Positions 26,801-35,559 of a stretch of 64,000 nucleotides of DNA are shown one piece after another. The stretch lies in contig NZ_RQJO01000009.1 in NCBI RefSeq assembly GCF_003858635.1, forward strand, positions 930,001 to 994,000, in the 5' to 3' direction. The stretch's first letter is position 1; each line of letters opens with the position of its first letter. A model generated the notes under the pieces. That model was not told the DNA's origin, searched no databases, and saw only the letters and a list, made by a program, of their open reading frames with translations. The DNA is from Larkinella rosea. GTDB taxonomy: Bacteria > Bacteroidota > Bacteroidia > Cytophagales > Spirosomataceae. The position numbers were made by a program, and so were the translations under genes.

Positions 26801-26935
26801 AAACGTCTTCAACGCTTCCTCGGGCGAAATAGCCGAGTTCGTTGTTGACTTCCGGCAACCCGGCTCTGCAACCAGAATGGCTGCAAATAAACTGTAAATA
26901 AGCCACTTACGCGTATTTTTCAACTGGATTCCCAT
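23882..26935 (-). CDS. PVC-type heme-binding dehydrogenase lipoprotein
   Basis: 1017 residues with an apparent lipidated Cys27. The first ~450 residues form a beta-propeller (FELEPGFQIELVASEPLVAD, GRFYVVEMHGYP, ITFVAEPVSNLVHFDKI, MYIGPDGALYVVDYYRQIVE), as in the membrane-bound PVC-type dehydrogenases of Planctomycetes and Bacteroidota. The middle ~400 residues are HEAT-like repeats rich in Leu and Ala. The C-terminal cytochrome c carries CALCHQIGSTGG near residue 895. Likely a sugar or alcohol oxidase or dehydrogenase feeding electrons to the respiratory chain. It lies four bases downstream of the SusD stop, so it is in the same operon; its substrate is probably what SusCD imports or binds. 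Confidence 0.9.
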   Translation of the reverse strand: MGIQLKNTRKWLIYSLFAAILVAEPGCRKSTTNSAISPEEALKTFELEPGFQIELVASEPLVADPVAMEIDEDGRFYVVEMHGYPLDKTGTGKVKLLTDSDGDGRMDKSTVFAEDLVLPTGIMRWKKGVLVTDAPNVYYLEDTDGDGKSDVRETVLTGFALSNPQHNVNSPLLGIDNWIYLAHESAVTAQVFKEEFGDRGSDILYPKRPDGVRLPDNASGRSVRFRPDRYELEPVAGNTQFGHSFDVWGNRLLVSNANHAFHEVITTPYLKRNPDLLVSNVSQSISDHGNAAEVFPITKNPQLQLLTDVGVITSACGITHYLGGAFPAKYDSITFVAEPVSNLVHFDKITDKGATFTASRVHPGKEFLASTDAWFRPVNMYIGPDGALYVVDYYRQIVEHPEWMSEEVTKSGALYNGTEQGRIYRITSKGTKPATFGKDLLGKATTQELIEKLADKNSWWRRNAQRLLLDRATAQDVTTLEAMTRNPSKPLGRLHALWTLEGLGKLRPELITAALKDPIAGVRTNAIKLAELHLKTAPALVPALLALQSDSDPKVRFQLLCTLGFVNTTEASAVRQKLLFADVDDQWVQIAALSAPSSQNGELLNAVLARYKSDDPAYGSLVERLSAMAGASQPAKIINQLLQKATAPVSEEKSTWQASLIKGVAQGLKRRNNTLDSNFQAEQELLIRTFFDHPAASVRSASLQVLQVTGLPETAQPTAALQRAVQTAGDAKQSPEKRAEAIGFLAMRDAKPQTDLLKKLIAPTEPLSVQVAALQALGSIPDETVSEYVLQKWPVMTPDIRQPAIATFFTSSEKARPLRIKLLLDAVEKGIIDQNSIGWPRTVGLMANSDVDLRNRARVLLTKRDKQRDEVIKQYQPALELAATAEKGALVFQQNCALCHQIGSTGGLAFGPDLATIRNRRPASIMGDILNPNLSIADGYDLWTITLKNGETLQGLISTETPTALTLLNQGGQETTISRQDIESLKAMNMSAMTAGLEKQINPQQMADLLAYIKQTK

Positions 26936-26939
26936 CGGG

Positions 26940-28586
26940 TCAGTAATTCGGGTTTTGGGTAAGCTTCGTATTCTGGTTCATCGCCGATTGCGGGATGGGC
27001 AACAGGTAATTTTTGTTAGCAAAAAACGTTTTACCTCCTTCCGGGGCCGGGATAACGGTGTAAACCGGTTTTCCGCCCACCAGCTCGATTTTCATGGCGT
27101 GCAGGGTTCCGTTCAGGTTCTTCTCCGCCAGTTTCAGGCGCATCAGGTCAAACCAGCGCCGTTCTTCAAACGCCAGTTCCACCCGACGTTCCCGTTGAAT
27201 AATCACCTTCATTTCCGCCTGTGTCAACCCGGTTTTGAGTGCGGGCAATTCCGATCTTGCCCGCACCTGGTTGACCGCCGTATACACCGACGCATCGGGT
27301 CCAACGGCTTCGTTTTGCGCTTCGGCATAACTCAGTAACACCTCAGCATAGCGATAGATAATAAAACTTCCACTGTTTAACAGGTTGTTGCCATTTACTG
27401 TGTATTTCGGATTCAGTGTTTTCCGCAAATAATAACCGGTATTGGTGGCTTCGTTGGTATTACTCAAATCCGTCGCATTCCGACTACCGACGCCCTGTTT
27501 CATCACCATTTCGGCACCCACCCAGGTTGACCCGTCGTACACGATAGACTGATAAAACCGCTTTTCCCGGTTGACGTACGGGTTTTGCGGATCGTAGCCC
27601 GAAGCCGGGTCCGTAATCGGTAAGCCGTTGGCCATCGAATATTCGTCCACCAGTTCCTGCGTCGGGTCGACGCCCCCGTAGGCTTTTTGCACCCCGCCGA
27701 CCATCCACGGTCCCCACAAACCTTCTTTTCCGCTGCCCAGTGCGGTGCCGCCGAGGTATTGTTTGGCAAAAATTACTTCCACATTGTTGTTGTTGTCCTC
27801 GTAAAACTGGGTTTCGTAATTGGCAAACAGGCTATGGGAGCCCAGATCGATTACTTTCTTATTGGTGGCAGCCGCCAGCGCCCAGCGGGCTTTGTCGTTG
27901 GTGGTATTTTTCAACGGGCTGGCCCAGAATAGTTCACAGAAGCCTTTGAGTGTCAACGCCGAGGCTTTGGAAACCCGGCCTGCTTCGGCTTTCAGCGGCA
28001 GGTCATCGACAATGGCGGCACACTCGTCGACGATGAATTTGTAGGTTTCTTCGTCGGTATTTCGTGCCCGGAAAATGGCGTCGCCCTGTGCGTTCTGATT
28101 CAGCGTATTGGTGATGATGGGAACCCCGCCGTGGGCCGTCCACAACAACTGGTAAAAGTAGGCGCGTAAAAACCGGGCTTCCGCAATTTTTGGCTTTTTC
28201 CAGGTATCCGGAAACGTTGATGCGGTTACTTTTTCGATGAATAAATTAGCCCGGCGGATGTTGGCGTACTGACCCCACCAGTTGGGCGCGTTGCTGGCCG
28301 TGTAGACCGATGGCGAGTATAAAACCCGGCTGGGCAGTCCGTTGACGCCGTTCATGGCGTTGTCCGTGAAATTCTCCCAGGGGTCGAAGCCATTGAAGGG
28401 ACCGGCAATGCCTGAATAGACGTTGTTCAGAAAGAGATCTGCCGTGCCGGTGTCGGTCCAGACAGCCGTGTCAGCAATCTGGTCTTTGGGGTCTACTTGC
28501 AGGAAATCTTTACAGGAAAAGATTCCCAATGCCAGAATCAGCAAAACGATCCGGGTGTTTACTTTATTTAGCCTGAGCAGGTTCAT
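26940..28586 (-). CDS. SusD/RagB family outer-membrane lipoprotein
   Basis: 548 residues, lipobox LGIFSC with Cys25. The N-terminal SusD signature CKDFLQVDPKDQIADTAVW is followed by the tetratricopeptide-like region WQYANIRRANLFIEKV-type helices and a C-terminal PF07980 part (RARSELPALKTGLTQAEMKV, IIQRERRVELAFEERRWFDL, and NYLLPIPQSAMNQNTKLTQN). It is the surface glycan-binding partner of the SusC transporter 21 bases upstream. Together they form the lid-barrel import complex. Its substrate cannot be read from sequence. Confidence 0.96.
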   Translation of the reverse strand: MNLLRLNKVNTRIVLLILALGIFSCKDFLQVDPKDQIADTAVWTDTGTADLFLNNVYSGIAGPFNGFDPWENFTDNAMNGVNGLPSRVLYSPSVYTASNAPNWWGQYANIRRANLFIEKVTASTFPDTWKKPKIAEARFLRAYFYQLLWTAHGGVPIITNTLNQNAQGDAIFRARNTDEETYKFIVDECAAIVDDLPLKAEAGRVSKASALTLKGFCELFWASPLKNTTNDKARWALAAATNKKVIDLGSHSLFANYETQFYEDNNNNVEVIFAKQYLGGTALGSGKEGLWGPWMVGGVQKAYGGVDPTQELVDEYSMANGLPITDPASGYDPQNPYVNREKRFYQSIVYDGSTWVGAEMVMKQGVGSRNATDLSNTNEATNTGYYLRKTLNPKYTVNGNNLLNSGSFIIYRYAEVLLSYAEAQNEAVGPDASVYTAVNQVRARSELPALKTGLTQAEMKVIIQRERRVELAFEERRWFDLMRLKLAEKNLNGTLHAMKIELVGGKPVYTVIPAPEGGKTFFANKNYLLPIPQSAMNQNTKLTQNPNY

Positions 28587-28607
28587 GTGGGTATCGTTTT
28601 TCGAGGA

Positions 28608-31600
28608 TTAGAACGTAACATTTAAGCCGACTGACATCACTTTTTGCTGCGGATAACTCCAGGCATTGGTCTGGGTAATTTCCGGGTCAAAATTCCGCAA
28701 CTTGGTCCAGGTCAGGATGTTCTGCCCGGAAACGTAAATCCGTGCATTCTGGATTTTAGCCTTTTGCGTGAGCACCGACGGCAGTGAATACGACAGGGTT
28801 GCGCTCTTCAGCCGCAGGTAGCTGGCGTCGCCGATCCAAAATGACGACACCTGCGTGTTGTTGGTTGTCGGGGCGTTGGTGATGCGCGGATAGGTCGCGT
28901 TCGGATTTTCCGGTGTCCAGTAATCCAGCGTTTCCCGAACCGCACCCATGCCGTTGCTGAATGCCCAGGCCGCGCTTCCCGTGTAATAGAAGTTGGTTTT
29001 GGCCGCGCCCTGGAACAGAATGTCCAGTGTAAAACCCTTGTACTGGATATTCGGCGCAATACCGTAAATAATGCGCGGAGTGGCCACGGCATCACCGATG
29101 CGGGTCAGGTCGTCGTCGTTGATTTTGCCATCGTTGTTCATGTCCTGATACCGGATGTCGCCCGGTTGAACCGCCCCCCAGGGCTGAACGGCAATCCCCG
29201 ATTTCAGTTTACCGGTTTCGTCGAAATCCGTTGTCTGGAATAGACCCAGTGCCTGGTAACCGAACTGCGTGCCGAGCGGTTTTCCGGTCAGACGGCGATT
29301 GAGGTTGTTGTACGTTGCCCCGGCTTCAAATACCTGAAGCAATTTGTTTTTGGCAAAAGTGAAATTACCGTTGAGCGAGACCCGCAGGTCCTGCGAAAAC
29401 CGGTGGGAAGATCCGATCGACAGGTCGATGCCCTGATTCTGCATGACCCCGGCGTTCACCTGACTCAGCCCAATGCCGTATTCGGCGGGAACGATCACGT
29501 CCGGATTGACCAGCATGTTGGAGCGTTTTTCGTAGAAATAATCCGCTTCAATGTTTAACAAACCTTTCCAGAATGTGCCCTCAATCCCGATGTCGGTCTT
29601 TTTGGCGCGTTCCCAGGTAATGTTCGGGTTCGGCTCGTTGCGTTCCCGAATGGCCTGAACCGCGTTGCCGCCGATGACGTAAGCCGGACCCGCCACGCTA
29701 TACGTACTCATGAACTGGAAGGCACTCCCCGCCAGCGCACCCACTTCACCGTACGATCCGCGGAGTTTCAGGTTGTCGATCCAGCGCACATTCTGCTTGA
29801 TGAAATTCTCTTCCGACAGCCGCCAGCCGAGCGAAAAAGCGGGGAAGAAACCGAAGCGGTTTTCCGGCGCGAAGTAGTAACTGCCGTCGTAGCGACCGCT
29901 GGCTTCCAGCAGGTATTTATCGGCATAATCGTACGTAACCCGATACACCAGACCCATTTGCCGACCGTAGCTCGACGTTCCGGTGGTGGTCATGTCGGCA
30001 TTGCTCGAGCTACCCATGTCCAGTTCATCGATGCCCAGGTTGTAGTTTCGGCGGGATGCGCCCAGCACCATCGCATCATTGGCCTTGGCTTCAAAAACCG
30101 CCAGCGCGCCCACTGTACTTTTGCCGAACGACCGCATGTAATTCAGGCTGGCCTGATAGGTCAGTTGCTGGGTCTGGTTGTAATTCTGATTCAGGGATGA
30201 TTTGGCCTGACCGAAAATACCGTCGGTAATCACTTTCGTCGTCGTATTGATGGTGGCCAAATGAACGGGCGCCGTCCAGATTTTATCCATCACCATCGTC
30301 GGATCATAGGCAATGGTTCCTTTGGCGACCAGCCCCGGAATGAACGGAATCTCCTGTTCGACCGACAATTGCGAATACAAAGCCGTGGTGTTGGTTTTCT
30401 GATAACCACTGTTGTAGATGCTGCCGGTAACGTAGGTGCCGTTTAAGCCGTTGCTGAAAAAGAGCGGGCCGTTTTGCAGGTGTGAATAGGCAATCAATTC
30501 GAACAGCCGTGGGGTTCCGATGGACGGATATTGCGATTTTTGAACCCGACCGTTCAGATTAAACGAAATCTTGGTGGTTTTGGTCGCCTGGGCATCCAGA
30601 TTCATCGTCAGATTGTAGCGCTTGTTATTGGTCGAAGGCCACATCCCGGCCTGGTACTGGTAGCCCAGACTGGCGTAGTATTTGATCCGCTCGGCCCCGC
30701 CCGACAGCTCGATGTTGTGCGTCGTGATGACGGCGTTGCGGTTGACGATTTCCTTGACGTAATTGTTGGCCGGGTACGAATCATTGTCGGAACCGTCCTT
30801 GAATTTCTGCAACGCGTCGGCGGAATACGGTTCGGGCAAACCGGCGTATTTGGCAGCCGCATTTTTCAGCATGGCAAAATCGTAACCGTACAGATAATCA
30901 GGCATGACGGTTGGATTCTGAAAGCCAACGTAAGCGTTGTACGACAGGGAAGGCGTACCGGTTTTTCCACGCTTGGTGGTCACCAGAACCACCCCGTTGG
31001 CTCCCGCTACCCCGTAGGGTGCCACCGCTGCGGCATCTTTCAGAACCGTAAACGTTTCAATCGTGTTGGGGTCGAGTTGCTGAAAATTTCTGGGAATGCC
31101 GTCCACGATCAGCAGCGGCTGGTTGTTGCCCGTCGAGGAAATACCCCGGACAAAAATGTTGGAACCATCGCGACCGGGTTCGCCGGAAGCCTGTTTGACG
31201 ATCACACCCGGCAACCGGCCGCCGAGGCCGTTGCTCAGGTTCGTAACCGGAACGGACGCAATTTCGGTGCCTTTTAGGGTCGAAACTGCCGCCGTCACCG
31301 AGGTTTTCTTCTGCACACCGTATCCCACGACAACTACTTCACTCAACGCTTTGATGTCCGGTTTCAGGCTGACATTGATTTCGGAGCGACCGCCCACCAG
31401 CACTTCCTGCGGTTCGTACCCCACAAAACTGAACACCAGAACCGCATCCGGGCCGGGGATGGCCAGTTTGTAATTACCGGTTCCATCGGATGTTGTACCC
31501 CGCGTCGATCCTTTCAGAACGATACTCACACCGGGCAGTTCGTCACCTTTGGCACCATCGGTTACTTTTCCCTGAATCGTGATATCCGCAACGACCGGTT

Positions 31601-32057
31601 TTTCGGGAATGCCGACGTTCGGCGCAGTGGTTAGCGCTCCTTCGGCGGTTGTTCGGTTTTCGGTTTGGTGGCTGGAACCGGCTTCGGGAAATCGATTCTG
31701 AATCGTTTCCGACCTCCGCTGCGGTTCTTTGGCGGTGATCACGTACCCTCCGTTTTTCGCTTTTTTATACCCCAGGCCAAACGGTTTCAATACCGTTTCG
31801 AGATTGGTTTCCAGCCGGTCGTCATACCGAACCGCATCCGCCGAAACCACGTAGCCGTCCACAATCCGGTCGAAAAACAGGAGGTCGACTTTGTAATAAT
31901 TTTTCAGTTCCCGCAGGGTTTCTTTCAACTGGCGGTTTTCCGCCCGGGTCGAAACCGGCTGGCGGTTGGAGGTCTGCGCCTTGGCCAGCATCTGGGCAAA
32001 ACCGGGCCTGCTCATGCCCAGCAGTAGGATAAACAGGATAGGTATTTCTTTTCTCAT
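28608..32057 (-). CDS. SusC/RagA TonB-dependent receptor with STN domain
   Basis: 1149 residues with a signal peptide ending GMSRPGFAQM. Domain order: STN (secretin/TonB N-terminal) about 50-110, containing YYKVDLLFFDRIVDGYVVSA; a carboxypeptidase-regulatory-like sandwich about 155-240 (IQGKVTDGAKGDELPGVSIV, FVGYEPQEVLVGG); a plug with VVVGYGVQKKTSVTAAVSTL and NIFVRGISSTG; then the beta-barrel, ending QQKVMSVGLNVTF. It imports large oligosaccharides or related ligands with SusD. The STN domain ties it to the FecR/sigma pair upstream, a transenvelope signalling arrangement as in siderophore and mucin-glycan systems. It is the largest gene of the locus. Confidence 0.97.
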   Translation of the reverse strand: MRKEIPILFILLLGMSRPGFAQMLAKAQTSNRQPVSTRAENRQLKETLRELKNYYKVDLLFFDRIVDGYVVSADAVRYDDRLETNLETVLKPFGLGYKKAKNGGYVITAKEPQRRSETIQNRFPEAGSSHQTENRTTAEGALTTAPNVGIPEKPVVADITIQGKVTDGAKGDELPGVSIVLKGSTRGTTSDGTGNYKLAIPGPDAVLVFSFVGYEPQEVLVGGRSEINVSLKPDIKALSEVVVVGYGVQKKTSVTAAVSTLKGTEIASVPVTNLSNGLGGRLPGVIVKQASGEPGRDGSNIFVRGISSTGNNQPLLIVDGIPRNFQQLDPNTIETFTVLKDAAAVAPYGVAGANGVVLVTTKRGKTGTPSLSYNAYVGFQNPTVMPDYLYGYDFAMLKNAAAKYAGLPEPYSADALQKFKDGSDNDSYPANNYVKEIVNRNAVITTHNIELSGGAERIKYYASLGYQYQAGMWPSTNNKRYNLTMNLDAQATKTTKISFNLNGRVQKSQYPSIGTPRLFELIAYSHLQNGPLFFSNGLNGTYVTGSIYNSGYQKTNTTALYSQLSVEQEIPFIPGLVAKGTIAYDPTMVMDKIWTAPVHLATINTTTKVITDGIFGQAKSSLNQNYNQTQQLTYQASLNYMRSFGKSTVGALAVFEAKANDAMVLGASRRNYNLGIDELDMGSSSNADMTTTGTSSYGRQMGLVYRVTYDYADKYLLEASGRYDGSYYFAPENRFGFFPAFSLGWRLSEENFIKQNVRWIDNLKLRGSYGEVGALAGSAFQFMSTYSVAGPAYVIGGNAVQAIRERNEPNPNITWERAKKTDIGIEGTFWKGLLNIEADYFYEKRSNMLVNPDVIVPAEYGIGLSQVNAGVMQNQGIDLSIGSSHRFSQDLRVSLNGNFTFAKNKLLQVFEAGATYNNLNRRLTGKPLGTQFGYQALGLFQTTDFDETGKLKSGIAVQPWGAVQPGDIRYQDMNNDGKINDDDLTRIGDAVATPRIIYGIAPNIQYKGFTLDILFQGAAKTNFYYTGSAAWAFSNGMGAVRETLDYWTPENPNATYPRITNAPTTNNTQVSSFWIGDASYLRLKSATLSYSLPSVLTQKAKIQNARIYVSGQNILTWTKLRNFDPEITQTNAWSYPQQKVMSVGLNVTF

Positions 32058-32093
32058 GTTGTTAAGCGGTTAGTAAGCAGAAGGTGGAATGGG

Positions 32094-33104
32094 TTAGTTG
32101 GCAGGGTTGGTAATGACAATGTGTTTGCCGGTGCGCTTGTAGGTGAGGGAAGCACCCTCCATCAGCGATTCCAGGAGCTCTTCGGCGTTGCGGGCAGTAA
32201 ACGAGCCCGACACCGTCCACTTGGCTAGTTTCGGATCAGCGATTTCCAGAATCAGGCCGTAGTTTTCCTTGAATAACTGGGCAATTTCTTCGAGCGTGGT
32301 TTCTTCAAACACAAAGCGGTTTTCGCGCCAGGCTGATGCGTTTTCGGGCTGACTGACCTGCCGGAGCTGGGCGTGGCCGCTTCGCCGGTTGAGGGTTACC
32401 AGATCTCCCGGTTTCATCATCAGCTCGCGGGGGGCTTTGCCTTCCTGATACCGGAGCTGAACTTTTCCTTTGTTCAGCACGACTTTGCCGCCCCGTTCCC
32501 GGTTATACACTGTAAACTCGGTACCGAGAACGACCACTTCAAAGTTGCGGCCGGTTTTTACCACAAACCGCTGGTCGTCAGTGGTGTGTGTTATCGAAAA
32601 GGTAGCCTCCCCCGTCAGTTCGACATCACGCGTCTGGTAGCCAAATCCAAACCGGGGTACTTTCAGCATGGAGTTAGCGTTCAACGTAACCTCACTGCCG
32701 TCGGCCAGCGTCAGCCGCCGGGTTTCGCCGTAGGCCGTGGCGTATTTTTCGTTCAGCAGCTCGTCCCGATTGATCCAGCCCGCAGCCATCAAAAGCAGAA
32801 CTGAAGCAGCCGCAACCCACTTGAACCAGTTCTGGCGACCCCAAAACCGCTCAACGGGCAACTCGGTATCCACTGACGAATCTTCGTCCGGTTTCTGAGC
32901 CATCCGGTTCTGGTGCCGGCTGAGCGCCTTCTGAACATCCGCTACGTACTGCGGATTCTGGCTTTCCCAGATTTCCAGCCAACTAAAAAACTGTTCCCGG
33001 TTGTCTGTATCTTTGGCCCATTCGTCAATCAACTGCTTCTGAAAAGCCGTTGTCCGGCCAGCGAAGTAGTTGAATAGTAATTCTTTCGTTACTTGTGTTT
33101 TCAT
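32094..33104 (-). CDS. FecR-family anti-sigma factor
   Basis: 336 residues. The cytoplasmic N-terminus (~85 residues: KELLFNYFAGRTTAFQKQLI, then DEWAKDTDNREQFFSWLEIW) is the sigma-binding part. A single transmembrane helix (WFKWVAAASVLLLMAAGW) follows near residue 92. The FecR core YGETRRLTLADGSEVTLNAN, GFGYQTRDVELTGEATF and FEVVVLGTEFTVYN lies in the periplasm. The C-terminal DUF4974 part ending FVFEETTLEEIAQLFKENYG and VSGSFTARNAEELLESLMEG can contact the STN domain of SusC. It controls the sigma factor 69 bases upstream. Ligand-bound SusC probably triggers its inactivation. Confidence 0.96.
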   Translation of the reverse strand: MKTQVTKELLFNYFAGRTTAFQKQLIDEWAKDTDNREQFFSWLEIWESQNPQYVADVQKALSRHQNRMAQKPDEDSSVDTELPVERFWGRQNWFKWVAAASVLLLMAAGWINRDELLNEKYATAYGETRRLTLADGSEVTLNANSMLKVPRFGFGYQTRDVELTGEATFSITHTTDDQRFVVKTGRNFEVVVLGTEFTVYNRERGGKVVLNKGKVQLRYQEGKAPRELMMKPGDLVTLNRRSGHAQLRQVSQPENASAWRENRFVFEETTLEEIAQLFKENYGLILEIADPKLAKWTVSGSFTARNAEELLESLMEGASLTYKRTGKHIVITNPAN

Positions 33105-33172
33105 AATTCAGCCTGTTCCGATAGGGCAAAACCGCCCTATCAAAAGCACATTTCAGGAAGTTGATTGTGGTT

Positions 33173-33853
33173 TTATTGCGAGTACTGGCAGAAGCTGATC
33201 AGCAAAATCAGCCATTTGTCTTTCAGAAAAGCCCGAACGTGGTGAATGGCCCGGTACATGTGTACCTCGACGGTTCGCAGGGAGAGATTGAGCTCCGTCG
33301 CAATTTCGCCGTATTTCCGGCCTTCAAACCGGTGCATCACGTAGACCTGCCGTTGCTTCATCGGCATGGCGTCGATGGCTTTTTCGACGTCGTGATACAA
33401 TTCCTCAAACTGGGTGACGGAATCGGGTTGCTGTTCGGTGGGAAACGAAAGCCGCTCGGCCTGGTCGAGCGAGGTGCTGCGCTTCATTTCGGCCCGCACG
33501 TAATCGAAGGCCCGGTTCCGGACGGCGGTAAACAGATAGGCGCGGTAGGAGGTCGTGATGGTGCGGTAAATCCGACCGGCGTGAAATTCGTAGAAAATGT
33601 CCGAAACAATGTCTTCGGCAATTTCCTTGGACGACACAAACCGGACCACGTGGCTGCAAAGCGACTGGTAATAATGCTGAAACAGCAACGCAATTCCGGA
33701 ATCGGGATTTTGCTCGAACGCTTTATGAATCAGCAATTCTGCATCCAGGGCCACCGAATTCCGCTGAAAATGGGCGGGGGGGTGATCGCCGAACGAAAAA
33801 AGATTTCCTTCGCTGCCATTCGGATCCGGTAACAAACGTCTAACTTCTCCCAT
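33173..33853 (-). CDS. ECF sigma-70 factor (Bacteroidetes expansion type)
   Basis: 226 residues from the ATG at 33853; the open frame extends further upstream. Sigma region 2: LLFQHYYQSLCSHVVRFV, AEDIVSDIFYEFHAGRI and YRAYLFTAVRNRAFDYVRAE. Region 4: EKAIDAMPMKQRQVYVMHRF, EGRKYGEIATELNLSLRTVE with the helix-turn-helix, followed by VHMYRAIHHVRAFLKDKW. A single-component ECF of the FecI-like Bacteroidota group, held inactive by the FecR partner directly downstream, and expected to drive the SusCD locus. It is longer than usual at the N-terminus by ~40 residues, which may reflect an unresolved start. Confidence 0.95.
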   Translation of the reverse strand: MGEVRRLLPDPNGSEGNLFSFGDHPPAHFQRNSVALDAELLIHKAFEQNPDSGIALLFQHYYQSLCSHVVRFVSSKEIAEDIVSDIFYEFHAGRIYRTITTSYRAYLFTAVRNRAFDYVRAEMKRSTSLDQAERLSFPTEQQPDSVTQFEELYHDVEKAIDAMPMKQRQVYVMHRFEGRKYGEIATELNLSLRTVEVHMYRAIHHVRAFLKDKWLILLISFCQYSQ

Positions 33854-33938
33854 TTTGATTGATGTAATTAACGCGTCAAACAGGCAAATCACTGATTCGA
33901 TACAGGGAGACGTTTCAGCGCCGAAAAAACACTTACTG

Positions 33939-33946
33939 TAATTTTG
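33939..33946 (+). promoter_or_regulatory. TAATTTTG -7 box
   Basis: Exact match to the Bacteroidota -7 consensus TAnnTTTG, about 108 bases upstream of the isomerase-like gene at 34054. The -33 element is weak (TTTC 22 bases upstream). Confidence 0.4.
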
Positions 33947-34053
33947 TATTTATTTGGCAGATTTGAAAAATACGTTGAAGATTTTACAAATTGCTGAATG
34001 TCGCGCCAATATTATTTCAGGAAATAATCATTTAAGTACTTTTCCAATTGACT

Positions 34054-35541
34054 ATGAAAAACCGCAATGAGGCTATTCCGCAACCTGAATTAGGCTTGAA
34101 ATCTTACTCTACGCAGCCATTTCCATTCAAAGTGGGCTTGTTTGGCATTGGGCTGGACACGTACTGGGCGCAGTTCGACGGACTGGAAAACCGCCTGAAA
34201 GGGTATCTGGATCGGGTCGAAGGCCGGTTTGTTCGTCCGGGTGTGGAAGTTGTAAACCTGGGGTTGGTCGATTCACCGGAAAAAGCGCTGGTCGCCGGTC
34301 ACCGGTTTCGTCAGGCCGACATTGATTTGCTGTTCATTTACGTGACGACTTACGCGCTGTCGGCGACGGTTTTACCGGTTGTGCAGCGCGCGAAAGTGCC
34401 GGTTATCGTGCTGAACCTCGCGCCCGAACCAGCCATTAATTACGAATGGTTCAATCGGTTGAACGATCGCACCAAAATGACCGGCGAGTGGCTGGCCTAC
34501 TGTTCGGCCTGTCCCGTTCCCGAAATTGCGAACGTTTTTAAACGCGCAAATATTCCGTTTCATCAGGTGACCGGCATGCTCGAAAACGACCCCGAAGGCT
34601 GGCAGGAAATCGACGACTGGATCGAAGCCGGGCGGGTGGCCCACGTGATGGCGCACAACTGCCTGGGTTTGATGGGCAATTATTACAGCGGGATGCTCGA
34701 TATTTATTCCGATCTGACGCTGCAAAATGCCACGTTTGGCGGTCACATGAAAATCGTGGAAGTCGATGAACTGTCGGCCCTGCGCGAAACCGTATCGGAA
34801 GCACAGATTCAGGAGCGAATTGCGCTTTTTGCCGAAACCTTTGACGTTCAGGACGATTGCCTGCCTGCCGAACTGGAGCGGGCCGCCCGAACCTCCGTGG
34901 CACTGGATCAACTGGTTGAGTTACACGGGTTGGGCTCGCTGGCGTATTATCACAAAGGCTCCGGAAATCCGGCCAACGAAGACACGATGAGTTCGGTGAT
35001 TCTGGGCAACTCCCTGCTGACGGCGCGTGGGGTTCCGGTGGCTGGCGAATACGAAGTCAAGAATGCCCAGGCCATGAAAATCATGGACAGCTTTGGCGTC
35101 GGCGGTTCATTTACCGAGTATTACGCGATGGATTTTGCCGATGATGTGGTGTTGATGGGCCACGATGGTCCCGGCCACATCCGCATTGCGGAAGGAAAAA
35201 CGAAGGTTCGTCCGTTGTATGTGTATCACGGCAAAGTCGGAAAAGGGCTTTCGGTGGAAATGTCGGTAAAAAACGGGCCGGTCACGCTGTTGTCGGTGGT
35301 GGAAACCGGAAATGGCAAAATCAGTCTGCTCGTGGCCGAAGGCGAATCCGTACCGGGGCCCATCCTGCAAATCGGGAACACCAACAGCCGCTACCGGTTT
35401 TCGCTGGGTGCCCGCCACTTTGTTCAGACCTGGAACAGCCACGGTCCGGCGCACCACTGCGCGGTGGGCGTCGGCCACATTGCATCAAAGCTGGCGAAGT
35501 TGGGTGCTTTGCTGAATGTGGAGGTAATCCGGGTTTGCTAG
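34054..35541 (+). CDS. L-arabinose/L-fucose isomerase-like sugar isomerase
   Basis: 495 residues from the ATG at 34054; an in-frame TTG lies two codons upstream. No signal peptide; cytoplasmic. The fold signature follows arabinose-isomerase-type enzymes: PFKVGLFGIGLDTYWAQFDG, LVDSPEKALVAGHRFRQADI, DLLFIYVTTYALSATVLPVV, AHNCLGLMGNYYSGMLDIYS and MGHDGPGHIRI (metal-binding His region), ending TWNSHGPAHHCAVGVGH. The metal site appears present (E and H residues in the central and C-terminal thirds). It probably isomerises an aldose to a ketose, perhaps a product of the neighbouring SusCD locus, since it lies divergently from the sigma factor. The exact sugar is not determined. AraA proper differs enough that I do not give a symbol. 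Confidence 0.75.
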   Translation: MKNRNEAIPQPELGLKSYSTQPFPFKVGLFGIGLDTYWAQFDGLENRLKGYLDRVEGRFVRPGVEVVNLGLVDSPEKALVAGHRFRQADIDLLFIYVTTYALSATVLPVVQRAKVPVIVLNLAPEPAINYEWFNRLNDRTKMTGEWLAYCSACPVPEIANVFKRANIPFHQVTGMLENDPEGWQEIDDWIEAGRVAHVMAHNCLGLMGNYYSGMLDIYSDLTLQNATFGGHMKIVEVDELSALRETVSEAQIQERIALFAETFDVQDDCLPAELERAARTSVALDQLVELHGLGSLAYYHKGSGNPANEDTMSSVILGNSLLTARGVPVAGEYEVKNAQAMKIMDSFGVGGSFTEYYAMDFADDVVLMGHDGPGHIRIAEGKTKVRPLYVYHGKVGKGLSVEMSVKNGPVTLLSVVETGNGKISLLVAEGESVPGPILQIGNTNSRYRFSLGARHFVQTWNSHGPAHHCAVGVGHIASKLAKLGALLNVEVIRVC

Positions 35542-35559
35542 TTTTATCATTTTACTGAT

